Assembly (NCBI GenBank): GCA_946414975.1 | Contig: CAMKQS010000048.1 | Coordinates: 1-12,152, forward strand | Reading direction: 5' to 3' | DNA from: an uncultured Caryophanales bacterium | GTDB lineage: Bacteria; Bacillota_I; Bacilli_A; RF39; UBA660 | DNA: 12,152 nt | Shown here: in pieces, positions 1-7,007 of the stretch | How positions within the stretch are numbered: position 1 is the first letter of the stretch | Layout of the letters: each line of letters starts with the position of its first letter | Program-made: the position numbers and the translations under genes | Notes under the pieces: model-generated | What the model was told of the DNA's origin: nothing | Database searches by the model: none | The model's input: the letters and a program-made list of their open reading frames with translations, nothing else

Positions 1-1
1 A

Positions 2-34
2 TCTACAAGATTTATATAGTAAATCTCTTGTAGA
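2..34. repeat. Inverted repeat/hairpin just downstream of the pilin-like target gene
   Basis: Positions 2-10 (TCTACAAGA) are complementary to 26-34, a perfect 9-bp stem with a 15-nt loop. An alternative fold with a 2-nt bulge extends pairing into the loop (GATTTA/TAAATC on the minus strand). It begins 10 bases past the stop codon of the 45-1505 gene, read on the minus strand. No T-tract can be seen because the window ends. It may be that gene's terminator. A stem-loop downstream of the variable region is also a known requirement for efficient DGR retrohoming in the Bordetella phage system, but the loop here is larger and the link is inference. Confidence 0.55.
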
Positions 35-44
35 CACAGTTAAG

Positions 45-1505
45 TTAACGAGACCGATAAGGGCTCTGTTCCGTTCCTTCACCTGAATCTATTTTGATAC
101 TAGATACTAGATACAGACTTGGACGAACGCCAAGAGAGCTAGTGACGTCGCGGCTGTTGAAGACATACCCCAAACCGTCTAGATTGAACGCGCTACGCGA
201 ATTGCCCGAACGAGGCGACAAAAGCCACTGATTGGAATTACTATTAGTATTATATATCCAACCATTTGTTTTTCCTGATGAACCATCACAATCATATCCA
301 TCTGTGTAACAAGTATTATCTACTCCTAATGCATAGGTATAGCTATAGTCACTTGGATACATTAATGCTATTTTTCCATTCCATGATATACTTCTTCCAC
401 TATATACTGTTGTTCCACGTTCAAAATTGTAATATGTTTCTGCACTTCCTTCAGGTGTATTACTTCCGCCTAAATAATATTTGGTATCTGCAATCATATT
501 CTTGCTTGTTGCATCTAATCCATTATAATAATCTCCATTTAAATATGAATTTAGTGTTGCAGTTGACCATTCATTTACATTATTTGAATCCCATTTCATA
601 TTACTTGATAGTTTCTCATTTCTTACTATCTTTATTCTTTGTTCAGTATTACCATTTCCATCTTCTACTGTAAATACACCAATAATTCTCCATAATTCAT
701 TGTTAAATGTTACATAGTTATTTGGGTTTGCTCCAATATATCTATAATCAGTTAAAGCTCCTGTTTGAGTTGTTGCAGGATGTTCAAATGTATACATCTC
801 TTTAGTATTTCCATCTGTATAGTTTGTTACAGTTACTGGATTTGCTTTTGCAAGTAAATCATTTACCGCAGATGGTGGATTTACTATACTACCATAATGA
901 TAATATCCATCTTCTGTATCAGATGTTACATCTACATTGTTTACTTTACATTTAGTCATGTAAATAGTTCCATCATAATTAACTGTAACTTCGCATGCTA
1001 CTTTCTTTCCTTTGTAATCTATTGTTAAGGTTGTATAGTCTTCAACTGGATTACCATTTGTATTAAAGTATGCAAGTGATGCATTCTTTAAGGCATCTCC
1101 ATACATATCTACATATTCTTCGTTAGTTAAATCTCTTGTACCGTAGTGATACCATCCATCTTCAGTAGATGAGTCTTTAACATCTACATTATTTACTTTA
1201 CACTCTGATAAGTATAATCCTCCATTTTCTTTCATAGCCATTACATTACATACTACAGTAGAACCACTATATTCTATCTTAAGATTAGGTAACTGTTCAT
1301 TTGTTGGAAATGTTCCTGTATCAAGTAAATATGATGCAATAGCTAACTCTACACTTCTTCCATATGCATCAACACTTCGCCTGTCTGCACTAATCTTAGC
1401 TTTTCTAATTATATTCATAACTAGTGGTGTTACTATTAGTGCTAGTATTGCTAGTATTACTAGAACTGCTATTAATTCTATTAAGGTAAATGCTTTTTTC
1501 TTCAT
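45..1505 (-). CDS. Prepilin-like protein with duplicated globular module and C-terminal hypervariable (DGR-target-like) domain
   Basis: The gene encodes 486 aa. I chose the ATG at 1505 because AGGAG lies 7 nt upstream; the ATG two codons earlier would touch it. Residues 1-10 (MKKKAFTLIE) are a type III prepilin signal: short basic leader, Ala/Phe cleavage site, and Glu at mature +5. A hydrophobic helix follows to about residue 33. A prepilin peptidase should cleave it and it should join a pilus or pseudopilus. Residues about 74-122 and 158-205 are a duplicated module, each with a Cys pair (C86/C102, C171/C186) and a shared KVNNVDV...EDG.YHYG motif. Residues about 255-470 form a domain containing LWRIIGVF and W.LSP...GVRPSLYL motifs, like lectin-fold or DUF6273-type domains. 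The last part (from about residue 427) has alien base composition and is described separately. A terminator of the upstream M15 gene separates the two, so it is probably transcribed alone. The pilin N-terminus is certain; the function of the variable domain (ligand binding) is inferred. Confidence 0.9.
   Translation of the reverse strand: MKKKAFTLIELIAVLVILAILALIVTPLVMNIIRKAKISADRRSVDAYGRSVELAIASYLLDTGTFPTNEQLPNLKIEYSGSTVVCNVMAMKENGGLYLSECKVNNVDVKDSSTEDGWYHYGTRDLTNEEYVDMYGDALKNASLAYFNTNGNPVEDYTTLTIDYKGKKVACEVTVNYDGTIYMTKCKVNNVDVTSDTEDGYYHYGSIVNPPSAVNDLLAKANPVTVTNYTDGNTKEMYTFEHPATTQTGALTDYRYIGANPNNYVTFNNELWRIIGVFTVEDGNGNTEQRIKIVRNEKLSSNMKWDSNNVNEWSTATLNSYLNGDYYNGLDATSKNMIADTKYYLGGSNTPEGSAETYYNFERGTTVYSGRSISWNGKIALMYPSDYSYTYALGVDNTCYTDGYDCDGSSGKTNGWIYNTNSNSNQWLLSPRSGNSRSAFNLDGLGYVFNSRDVTSSLGVRPSLYLVSSIKIDSGEGTEQSPYRSR
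110..227 (-). other. Putative DGR variable region VR1
   Basis: This block encodes residues about 427-465 of the pilin-like protein, with the most variable-looking codons at 132-212 (residues 432-458). GC over 121-220 is 57 of 100, against 18 of 60 at 241-300. Of 27 codons in the core, 21 end in C or T, including CGT, GGC, CGC, AGC, GAC, TTC and TAT. The sense strand has only 14 adenines in 81 bases. Random replacement of adenines in AAC/AAT template codons gives this NNY pattern and high GC. The frame residues (W427, LSP, GVRP) look constant. The region may extend through the GC-richer 3' end to the stop codon. No template repeat is in the window, so the DGR call is inference from pattern. 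Confidence 0.7.
1408..1453 (-). repeat. Pilin N-terminus repeat, copy 1 (partner 11956-12001)
   Basis: These 46 bases encode part of the hydrophobic helix of the pilin-like protein. They match 11956-12001 with two mismatches in the same orientation. The similarity extends on both sides at lower identity through the codons for the leader and for the ISAD.RSVDAYGRS segment. This is a dispersed gene-family repeat and could support homologous exchange between the two loci. Confidence 0.85.
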
Positions 1506-1546
1506 AATCATACTCCTATTCTATATATAATTTTATCATATATAAT

Positions 1547-1578
1547 AAAAAAGACAAGCTTTATTTTAAAACTTATCT
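1547..1578 (-). terminator. Rho-independent terminator of the M15 peptidase gene
   Basis: On the minus strand AGATAAGTTT pairs with AAGCTTGTCT, counting G-U pairs, giving a stem of about 10 bp. It is followed by a six-T run. It starts 10 bases after the stop of the 1588-4419 gene and lies before the start of the pilin-like gene. Confidence 0.75.
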
Positions 1579-1587
1579 AATTTTATA

Positions 1588-4419
1588 TTATTTAGCTAAT
1601 TTTATTTGATTTACTTTACACTTATATTTATTAGATGAATATGGATTACCTAAACATTTAATTTGACTATAATAATTACCATATCCTGTATTATTTACAT
1701 CTTCAAAATGCCACCATTCTGATGGTAAGAAATAGAATCCTGAATTAGTAAATAAATAATTAAGCGCAAGTTCACCTTTATTATTATCTACAGCAGCTTG
1801 TGTTGGTATTGAATTACCTGATAATTCATGCATTTTAGATTGTGTTGGAATCTCTTGATTATCATCACTAAATACCATTGTTGTATCTATAGCTTTAGCA
1901 ACATTATGACTACTTGGTTTAGATGTTGCAGAAGCGATAAACCATCCCTTATAATCTCCTATATATGTTTGATAATATCCATTAGTATTTTTCTTATTAT
2001 CAAAGTCCTTAGTTATATAATATGTTTTACCTGTAAACCAATTACCATTAACTGCATCAGCAACTTTTCTCTGTACTACCCATGGTCTAAATGAATCATA
2101 TATTTTTATCTTATTACCATGTGCTAGTGCTGCATTTTGGGCTTTTTGTATTTTCTTTGCAGTTTCAATACGGATTGGAGCCATATTAGAATGCCAATCA
2201 GTTCCATATATATCTTTTCCTGTAACTCCAGATAAATTATGTCCTCTACTTATGAATAATGATGAAGATGCATTAGTAATGTTATATAAAGCACTTGGTA
2301 TTACATCAGGTAAGTTAATCATAGTAAGCCATCCATTAATATATCCTTCTTTATTATTATATTTAACTTTAACATAACTTTTAGATTCATTATTTTTATT
2401 AGTCATATCAATAGCTTTTAATGCAGTACCTTGTGGTATTGTACCTATTTTGCTTGTTCCATTAGAATTTTTATAAAAATCAATATTTACCATTGGCCAA
2501 ACAGTCGCACCTTTTACATCTTTTTCAAAACCATTAAATGATGTTTTAATATTTTTATAACTATATTGCCATAATGCATACATTGTAATATTCTCTCCTG
2601 GATCAGCTGTTCTTGCAACACTTTGTTTATCATTATATATTACATAACCATACTTCTTACACACTGATTCATCTGCATCGTTTTGTTTTGTTTTTTCACT
2701 ATTTAAATAACATATCCACTTATTTTTAGTATTATTATATACTCTCCAGCCTATAAAATAATAATTACTTTTACTAAATTTATTAGGATTTAATTTTGTT
2801 TTATTATCATAAACAATATTTTGATTGTCCATTTTTCCTGTCCCACCATTAGCATTATAATTAATAGTGAAATAATTAGCGGAATTCCATTGAGCATACA
2901 TTGTAATAGTTTCACCAGCTTGTGCTGTTTGTGATACTATATTTTCATCATTATAGATTACATAACCATAATTATTACAATCTGATTCAGTTGTATATCC
3001 TTGATCCGTTTTACTAGAATTTTTGTAACATGCCCACTTTTTTATATTATTATTATATACTCTCCAGCCTTTAAATACACTGTTATCTTTAGTAAATGTA
3101 TTTTTATTTAATTGTGTTTTTACTCCATAAGTTATTTTTTGATTAGACATCACACCTTTTCCACCATTGGCATTATAATTAATAGTGAAATAATTAACGG
3201 AATTCCATTGAGCATACATTGTAATAGTTTCACCAGCTTGTGCTGTTTGTGATACTATATTTTCATCATTATAGATTACATAACCATAATTATTACAATC
3301 TGATTCAGTTGTATATCCTTGATCCGTTTTACTAGAATTTTTGTAACATGCCCACTTTTTTATATTATTATTATATACTCTCCAGCCTTTAAATACACTG
3401 TTATCTTTAGTAAATGTATTTTTATTTAATTGTGTTTTTACTCCATAAGTTATTTTTTGATTAGACATCACACCTTTTCCACCATTAGCATTATATAAAA
3501 CAGTAAAATAATTGCTTGACCAATCTGCATACATAGTAATATATTCACCAACTTGAGCAGTTTCTGATACAACTGCCTCATCATTATAGATTACATAACC
3601 ATAATTATTACAATCTATCTCATTTGTATATCCTTGATCTGTTTTATTTGCATTTTTATAACATGCCCACTTTTTTCTAGTTTCATTATATATTTTCCAT
3701 CCATTAAAGTTACTATCTTTTTTGATAAATGTATTCTTATTTAGTTTTGTTTTAACTCCATAAGTAATTTCTTGATCATTAATTGAACCTTCTCCTCCAT
3801 TAGCATTATAATGAATAATAAACGTATTTTTCTTTACTTCTTCTTTATTATTATCTTCAATATTCTTAGCTAACGCATTAATTACTTCTTCTTTATAACA
3901 ATATTCACCCTTTAAATCATAACCAATATTACACAACCTTTTTGTACCTATATTCTCTCTATATACACCATAAGTACTAACTGTGCCCTCAAAATACTCT
4001 CGCATAATTGTCTGGTCTACAAAATAAACTTCACCGTTTTCATCAATATCAGCAGCCATAATTTGCAAATCAGATAAACTACTTTTATCTTCTTCTTCAT
4101 AAAAAACTAAATCAACATACTCACTAAGTAATTCATAATCTTCTTTTGTTATTTTTTCATCCTGATTAATATCACCTAAATATATTGCTTTTTCTTTTAA
4201 TGTTTTTATACAATTTGTACCATCCAATTTATATGAAGAATCAGGGCAATAATATTCAACTACAGAATTACCCATTGAATTAGTAATTCCGTTTACAACT
4301 ATATATATTACTACAATAGCAAAAAATACTATTGGAATTGCAATAATCATAAACTTCTTTATTTTCTTATTTCTTTTTTCAATATTAGTTGGCCTTCCTA
4401 CATGATTCTTTTTTAACAT
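1588..4419 (-). CDS. Membrane-anchored M15 (VanX-type) peptidase with dockerin-like and four InlB-B-like repeats
   Basis: The gene encodes 943 aa. I chose the ATG at 4419 because AGGAAGG lies 8 nt upstream; an ATG 15 codons earlier has no such site. A basic N-terminus precedes one membrane helix (about residues 24-43) with no clear cleavage site, so it is probably a signal anchor with the rest outside. Residues about 79-143 resemble a dockerin: GDINQDEKIT..D and AADIDENGEV..D, two Ca-binding loops. Residues 198-618 hold four repeats opening Y.ANGG.G and ending MYA.W, like the InlB B-repeat (Flg_new) family. Each repeat has an insertion with two Cys (such as C253/C270) and GYVIYND. Residues about 635-700 look like an SH3 domain. 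Residues about 735-910 are peptidase M15: SFRP (R778), SSH...D (H838, D845), EWWH (E901, H904), with the metal ligands and catalytic Glu all present. The usual Gly in the HxxGxAxD motif is Ala841. It likely cleaves D-Ala-containing peptides in peptidoglycan or its precursors; the exact substrate is unknown. Confidence 0.85.
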   Translation of the reverse strand: MLKKNHVGRPTNIEKRNKKIKKFMIIAIPIVFFAIVVIYIVVNGITNSMGNSVVEYYCPDSSYKLDGTNCIKTLKEKAIYLGDINQDEKITKEDYELLSEYVDLVFYEEEDKSSLSDLQIMAADIDENGEVYFVDQTIMREYFEGTVSTYGVYRENIGTKRLCNIGYDLKGEYCYKEEVINALAKNIEDNNKEEVKKNTFIIHYNANGGEGSINDQEITYGVKTKLNKNTFIKKDSNFNGWKIYNETRKKWACYKNANKTDQGYTNEIDCNNYGYVIYNDEAVVSETAQVGEYITMYADWSSNYFTVLYNANGGKGVMSNQKITYGVKTQLNKNTFTKDNSVFKGWRVYNNNIKKWACYKNSSKTDQGYTTESDCNNYGYVIYNDENIVSQTAQAGETITMYAQWNSVNYFTINYNANGGKGVMSNQKITYGVKTQLNKNTFTKDNSVFKGWRVYNNNIKKWACYKNSSKTDQGYTTESDCNNYGYVIYNDENIVSQTAQAGETITMYAQWNSANYFTINYNANGGTGKMDNQNIVYDNKTKLNPNKFSKSNYYFIGWRVYNNTKNKWICYLNSEKTKQNDADESVCKKYGYVIYNDKQSVARTADPGENITMYALWQYSYKNIKTSFNGFEKDVKGATVWPMVNIDFYKNSNGTSKIGTIPQGTALKAIDMTNKNNESKSYVKVKYNNKEGYINGWLTMINLPDVIPSALYNITNASSSLFISRGHNLSGVTGKDIYGTDWHSNMAPIRIETAKKIQKAQNAALAHGNKIKIYDSFRPWVVQRKVADAVNGNWFTGKTYYITKDFDNKKNTNGYYQTYIGDYKGWFIASATSKPSSHNVAKAIDTTMVFSDDNQEIPTQSKMHELSGNSIPTQAAVDNNKGELALNYLFTNSGFYFLPSEWWHFEDVNNTGYGNYYSQIKCLGNPYSSNKYKCKVNQIKLAK
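2881..3495 (-). repeat. Two near-identical tandem direct repeats inside the peptidase gene, period 318 nt
   Basis: Copies at 2881-3177 and 3199-3495 encode residues 415-513 and 309-407 of the M15 protein. The protein sequences are identical over these spans. The only nucleotide difference I find is a silent one in an alanine codon near the end (GGC/AGC context on the plus strand). The flanking first and fourth repeats are clearly diverged, so the middle pair is a recent duplication and likely to expand or contract by recombination. Confidence 0.9.
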
Positions 4420-4443
4420 ACTATCTACCTTCCTACTATACCA

Positions 4444-4472
4444 ATGATACCAAAATATTATCATTTTTGCAA
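4444..4472 (-). promoter_or_regulatory. Candidate sigma-A promoter for the M15 peptidase gene
   Basis: The minus strand has TTGCAA (4467-4472), a 17-nt spacer and TATCAT (4444-4449). The predicted start is only a few bases before the ribosome site at 4428-4434, and the -35 touches the upstream terminator's T-tract. The AT-rich context makes chance matches likely. Confidence 0.35.
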
Positions 4473-4473
4473 T

Positions 4474-4500
4474 AAAAAATTAAACAATTACATGTTTAAT
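4474..4500 (-). terminator. Terminator of the coiled-coil operon
   Basis: On the minus strand ATTAAACA (4493-4500) pairs with TGTTTAAT (4479-4486) around a 6-nt loop. A T-run follows. The stem includes the stop codon of the 4496-5707 gene. Confidence 0.75.
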
Positions 4501-5707
4501 TTAAATTTCCTACACCGTCAGTAAATGTTCCAACTATTTCATTAAACTTTAGCATATTATTAGCAAGTTCATTCTTGTCAGCTTCATATTGTATTCTATC
4601 TAAACTAAGTTGTCTTTTTTCATCATCAAGTGAATCTTTTTGTTTTCTTAGTTTATCTTCTAAGTTTTCAAGTTCTTCTTTTCTACTTTCATCTTGAACT
4701 TTCTGAAGTTTCGCTTTTTCATCAATTTCTTTTTTAGACTCTATTTTATATAATTCAAATTCATTTTTTTCTTTTTCAAATTTTGATTGTAAATCTTTTA
4801 ATTCATTAAGTCTACTTTCAATCTCAGCTTTTTTCTCAGTTAATTCCTTTAAAACAGAATCTTTATAATCATTTATTTCTTGATAATCATTATTCTTTGA
4901 ATTTTCAATATCTTTTTGTAATTTTTTTAATTCTTCAAAACGTGTATCTAGCTTCTTCTTCATTTCAATATTTTTCATAAATATATTTGAAGCTTCTTTA
5001 ACATTAACACTAACTTTATCAAATATATTATTTATATTAGTATTATCTACTTTATCAGTAGTTAATTTATTTTCGTCTTTTTCCTTCTCATTTAAACTTT
5101 CAACTTTAGAATCAATTTTTTCTATTATATTTTCAATTTTTGAATCATTAGTCTCAACATTTTCAAATGGTAAATCCATGCTTTTTATAAAATTTTCATC
5201 AATATTTCTAATTAGTTTTCTTATTTCTTGTTCATCTTCTTTACTTATTTTTCCTGCTGTCTTAATATTATCTTCATTTTGAGATGTAGTAGTAGCAGTT
5301 AAAGCATTTGTATTTTTCATATCTTCAATAAACTTTTTGTCTATATCTCTTATTAATTTTCTTACTTCTAACTCATCTTTGCTATTTTTCTTTAAATCAT
5401 CTGTAAACTTTCTATCCATATCTTTTATTAATTTTCTTACTTCTAATTCATCTTTGCTATTTTTCTTTAAATCATCTGTAATTTGTTTATCCAAAGCATC
5501 AATAAGATTTCTTACATCATTATCTTTTTTTTCTGTTTTACTATCTTCATTGTTTAATTCTTCCATTTTTGCATCGATTTTACTAATTAATTCATCTAAA
5601 TCAAAGTCTAATTCTTCTTCATTCTCTGAATCAACATCAAAATTTGAATCTTCATCATTTAATTCTATATCATCATTTAATTTATTTAAAAATTCTATAT
5701 TACTCAT
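4496..5707 (-). CDS. Coiled-coil protein with repeated short helical motif, function unknown
   Basis: The gene encodes 403 aa. The start at 5707 has AGGTGG 4 nt upstream, and only 10 bases separate it from the upstream gene's stop, so the two are one operon. No signal peptide or membrane helix is visible, so it is cytoplasmic. Residues 1-60 are very acidic. A motif of the form [IV]RKLIRDIDKKFIEDM recurs at about residues 40, 65, 90, 115, 162 and 191. Copies at 65, 90 and 115 lie in register, 25 residues apart. Residues 245-385 are a long Lys/Glu-rich coiled coil. The C-terminus (ELANNMLKFNEIVGTF) resembles the end of the neighbouring protein. The pair may be a heteromeric filament or scaffold, but I do not recognise the family. 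A role in cell shape or division would be a guess. Confidence 0.8.
   Translation of the reverse strand: MSNIEFLNKLNDDIELNDEDSNFDVDSENEEELDFDLDELISKIDAKMEELNNEDSKTEKKDNDVRNLIDALDKQITDDLKKNSKDELEVRKLIKDMDRKFTDDLKKNSKDELEVRKLIRDIDKKFIEDMKNTNALTATTTSQNEDNIKTAGKISKEDEQEIRKLIRNIDENFIKSMDLPFENVETNDSKIENIIEKIDSKVESLNEKEKDENKLTTDKVDNTNINNIFDKVSVNVKEASNIFMKNIEMKKKLDTRFEELKKLQKDIENSKNNDYQEINDYKDSVLKELTEKKAEIESRLNELKDLQSKFEKEKNEFELYKIESKKEIDEKAKLQKVQDESRKEELENLEDKLRKQKDSLDDEKRQLSLDRIQYEADKNELANNMLKFNEIVGTFTDGVGNLN
5341..5490 (-). repeat. 75-nt tandem repeat, two copies, in the coiled-coil gene
   Basis: Copies 5341-5415 and 5416-5490 are nearly identical except at their edges. They encode the 25-residue unit VRKLIKDMDRKF..DLKKNSK. 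A more diverged third unit follows upstream in the gene. This marks an in-frame expansion by unit duplication. Confidence 0.85.
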
Positions 5708-5717
5708 CTAGCCACCT

Positions 5718-6761
5718 CTATTCTGAAATCTTTCTAAATCTTGTATTAAATTGTGTAATTACTTCTTTAAATTTTTCACATTTTTGCTCTAATTCTTTAT
5801 TAGCAAGTTCAATTTTAGTTTCTTTAACCTTTTTATACTTTTCAAATTGTTCTTTTTCTGTTTTAAACAATTCTCTCTCTCTATTTAATTTATCTTTTTC
5901 CATATCAATTTCATTTTTTAATTGTTCTTTTTCTCTTTGTAAATTCATTGATTCTTGATTTAAAGATTTTTCATACATTTCATTTTTTGTTACTAATTTT
6001 TCTAAATCTTGCTTCTTTACTTTTATTTCATTAATTGCCTTTTCTTTCTCTAGAAGTTGTTCTTTCCTTATTGCTTCTTTTTCTATTTCAAAGTTTTTAC
6101 GATCGTTATCAAGTGCCTCGTTTACTACTTTTTGATAATCTTCAAAACTTCTTTGTTCTTCATCAATTTTTGTATTTTCATTATTAATTTTTTCAATTTC
6201 TATTTTTTTATAATTTTCAAATTCAATTTTATCATTTTCAAGTTTCTTACGCTCTAATTCAATTTCTAATTTAAGTGAATCTAATTCAATCTTATCATTT
6301 TGTATCTGCAAACTTGTTTCTTCTTCCATTGCTTTTAATTTATCTTTATTACTTGCAACATAATCTTCAAAGTTCTTTTTATCCTGTTCTAATTTATTAT
6401 TTTGTAACTCAACATACTTTTGAAAATCACTTTTTTCTTTTAAAAAACTATTTTTTTCATCATTGAATTTTTTTATTTCATTATTTAATTCGTCTTTTTG
6501 ATTTATAACTTTCGTTATAAAATCTGTTGCTCCAGTTACATCGTTAGTAAGTGAATCAAACATTTTATCTATAGATTCTAGGCTTTTAGGTTCAGATAAT
6601 TTTACTTCATTGGTACTAGAAATTTGCGGTTCTGTATTAAATATATTAGGAATTTCAATATCATTAATTTGATCTATTAATGATGGTTCATCTTTAAGTA
6701 TATTATCATTGCTATTATCTGGCCTAACCTCGTCAAACAATTGTTCTATGTCATCATACAT
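5718..6761 (-). CDS. Coiled-coil protein, first gene of the two-gene operon, function unknown
   Basis: The gene encodes 347 aa and starts at 6761 with a strong AAGGAGG ribosome site and a clear promoter upstream. No signal peptide or membrane segment is visible. Residues 1-80 are acidic and probably unstructured, with short motifs such as DDIEQLFDEV and LESIDKMFDSL that resemble the LI..ID.K motif of the neighbour. Residues 85-330 are an almost unbroken coiled coil with a recurring F[EQ].Y.. pattern (FQKYV, FEDYV, FENYK, FEDYQ, FEKYK). The tail, ELEQKCEKFKEVITQFNTRF, aligns with the neighbour's tail, suggesting paralogy and a shared partner. It ends in TAG, and the next gene starts 10 nt on. 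Family not recognised; SMC- or DivIVA-like motifs were not seen. Confidence 0.8.
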   Translation of the reverse strand: MYDDIEQLFDEVRPDNSNDNILKDEPSLIDQINDIEIPNIFNTEPQISSTNEVKLSEPKSLESIDKMFDSLTNDVTGATDFITKVINQKDELNNEIKKFNDEKNSFLKEKSDFQKYVELQNNKLEQDKKNFEDYVASNKDKLKAMEEETSLQIQNDKIELDSLKLEIELERKKLENDKIEFENYKKIEIEKINNENTKIDEEQRSFEDYQKVVNEALDNDRKNFEIEKEAIRKEQLLEKEKAINEIKVKKQDLEKLVTKNEMYEKSLNQESMNLQREKEQLKNEIDMEKDKLNRERELFKTEKEQFEKYKKVKETKIELANKELEQKCEKFKEVITQFNTRFRKISE

Positions 6762-6800
6762 AAAACCCCTCCTTATTCTTTATCCCCTATTACTATCTAT

Positions 6801-6829
6801 ATTGTATCATCTTTTTTTATAAAAAACAA
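6801..6829 (-). promoter_or_regulatory. Sigma-A promoter of the coiled-coil operon
   Basis: The minus strand has TTGTTT (6824-6829), a 17-nt spacer and TACAAT (6801-6806). It sits about 40 nt upstream of the ATG at 6761. Confidence 0.65.
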
Positions 6830-6864
6830 CTATTTTATTTAAACAGCTTTAATTATATTTGATA

Positions 6865-6897
6865 AATAAAAAGAAATGATAATTTTAAATCATTTCT
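6865..6897 (-). terminator. Terminator downstream of topA and the micro-ORF
   Basis: AGAAATGAT pairs with ATCATTTCT (6889-6897 and 6872-6880) as a perfect 9-bp stem with an 8-nt loop. On the minus strand it is followed by TTTTTATTT. It is the first clear terminator after topA, about 107 nt beyond its stop. Confidence 0.75.
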
Positions 6898-6933
6898 AAA
6901 TTTAATTTCTCTATCTGAAAAATTTTTTATAAA

Positions 6934-6951
6934 TTATTCAATTTCAAACAT
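6934..6951 (-). CDS. Possible five-codon micro-ORF (MFEIE)
   Basis: An ATG at 6949-6951 has an AGGAG site with ideal 8-nt spacing (6960-6964). It opens a reading frame of only five codons before TAA. It lies between a good promoter (6978-7007) and a terminator (6865-6897), so it would be carried on a transcript of roughly 105 nt. It could be a translated micropeptide, a regulatory RNA with a leader ORF, or the remains of a truncated gene. No homology can be judged at this length. Confidence 0.3.
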   Translation of the reverse strand: MFEIE

Positions 6952-6977
6952 GATATTGTCTCCTATTTGGGATTCAC

Positions 6978-7007
6978 ATTATAATATAGAAGTTTTTATA
7001 AAATCAA
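6978..7007 (-). promoter_or_regulatory. Candidate sigma-A promoter at the end of topA
   Basis: TTGATT (7002-7007) overlaps the topA stop codon. An 18-nt spacer leads to a perfect TATAAT (6978-6983). It would start a short RNA near 6971 that ends at the 6865-6897 terminator. Confidence 0.5.

Noticed and set aside
266..673. Plus-strand ORFs opposite the minus-strand genes (for example 266-673, 1828-2094, 5337-5958)
   Set aside because: They are rich in Phe/Ser/Leu/His/Tyr as expected from the antisense of AT-rich coding DNA, lack ribosome sites and overlap well-supported genes.
2881..3495. CRISPR-like or insertion-sequence origin of the direct repeats
   Set aside because: The repeats are in frame, 318 nt long and code for protein modules; there are no short regular spacers or transposase.
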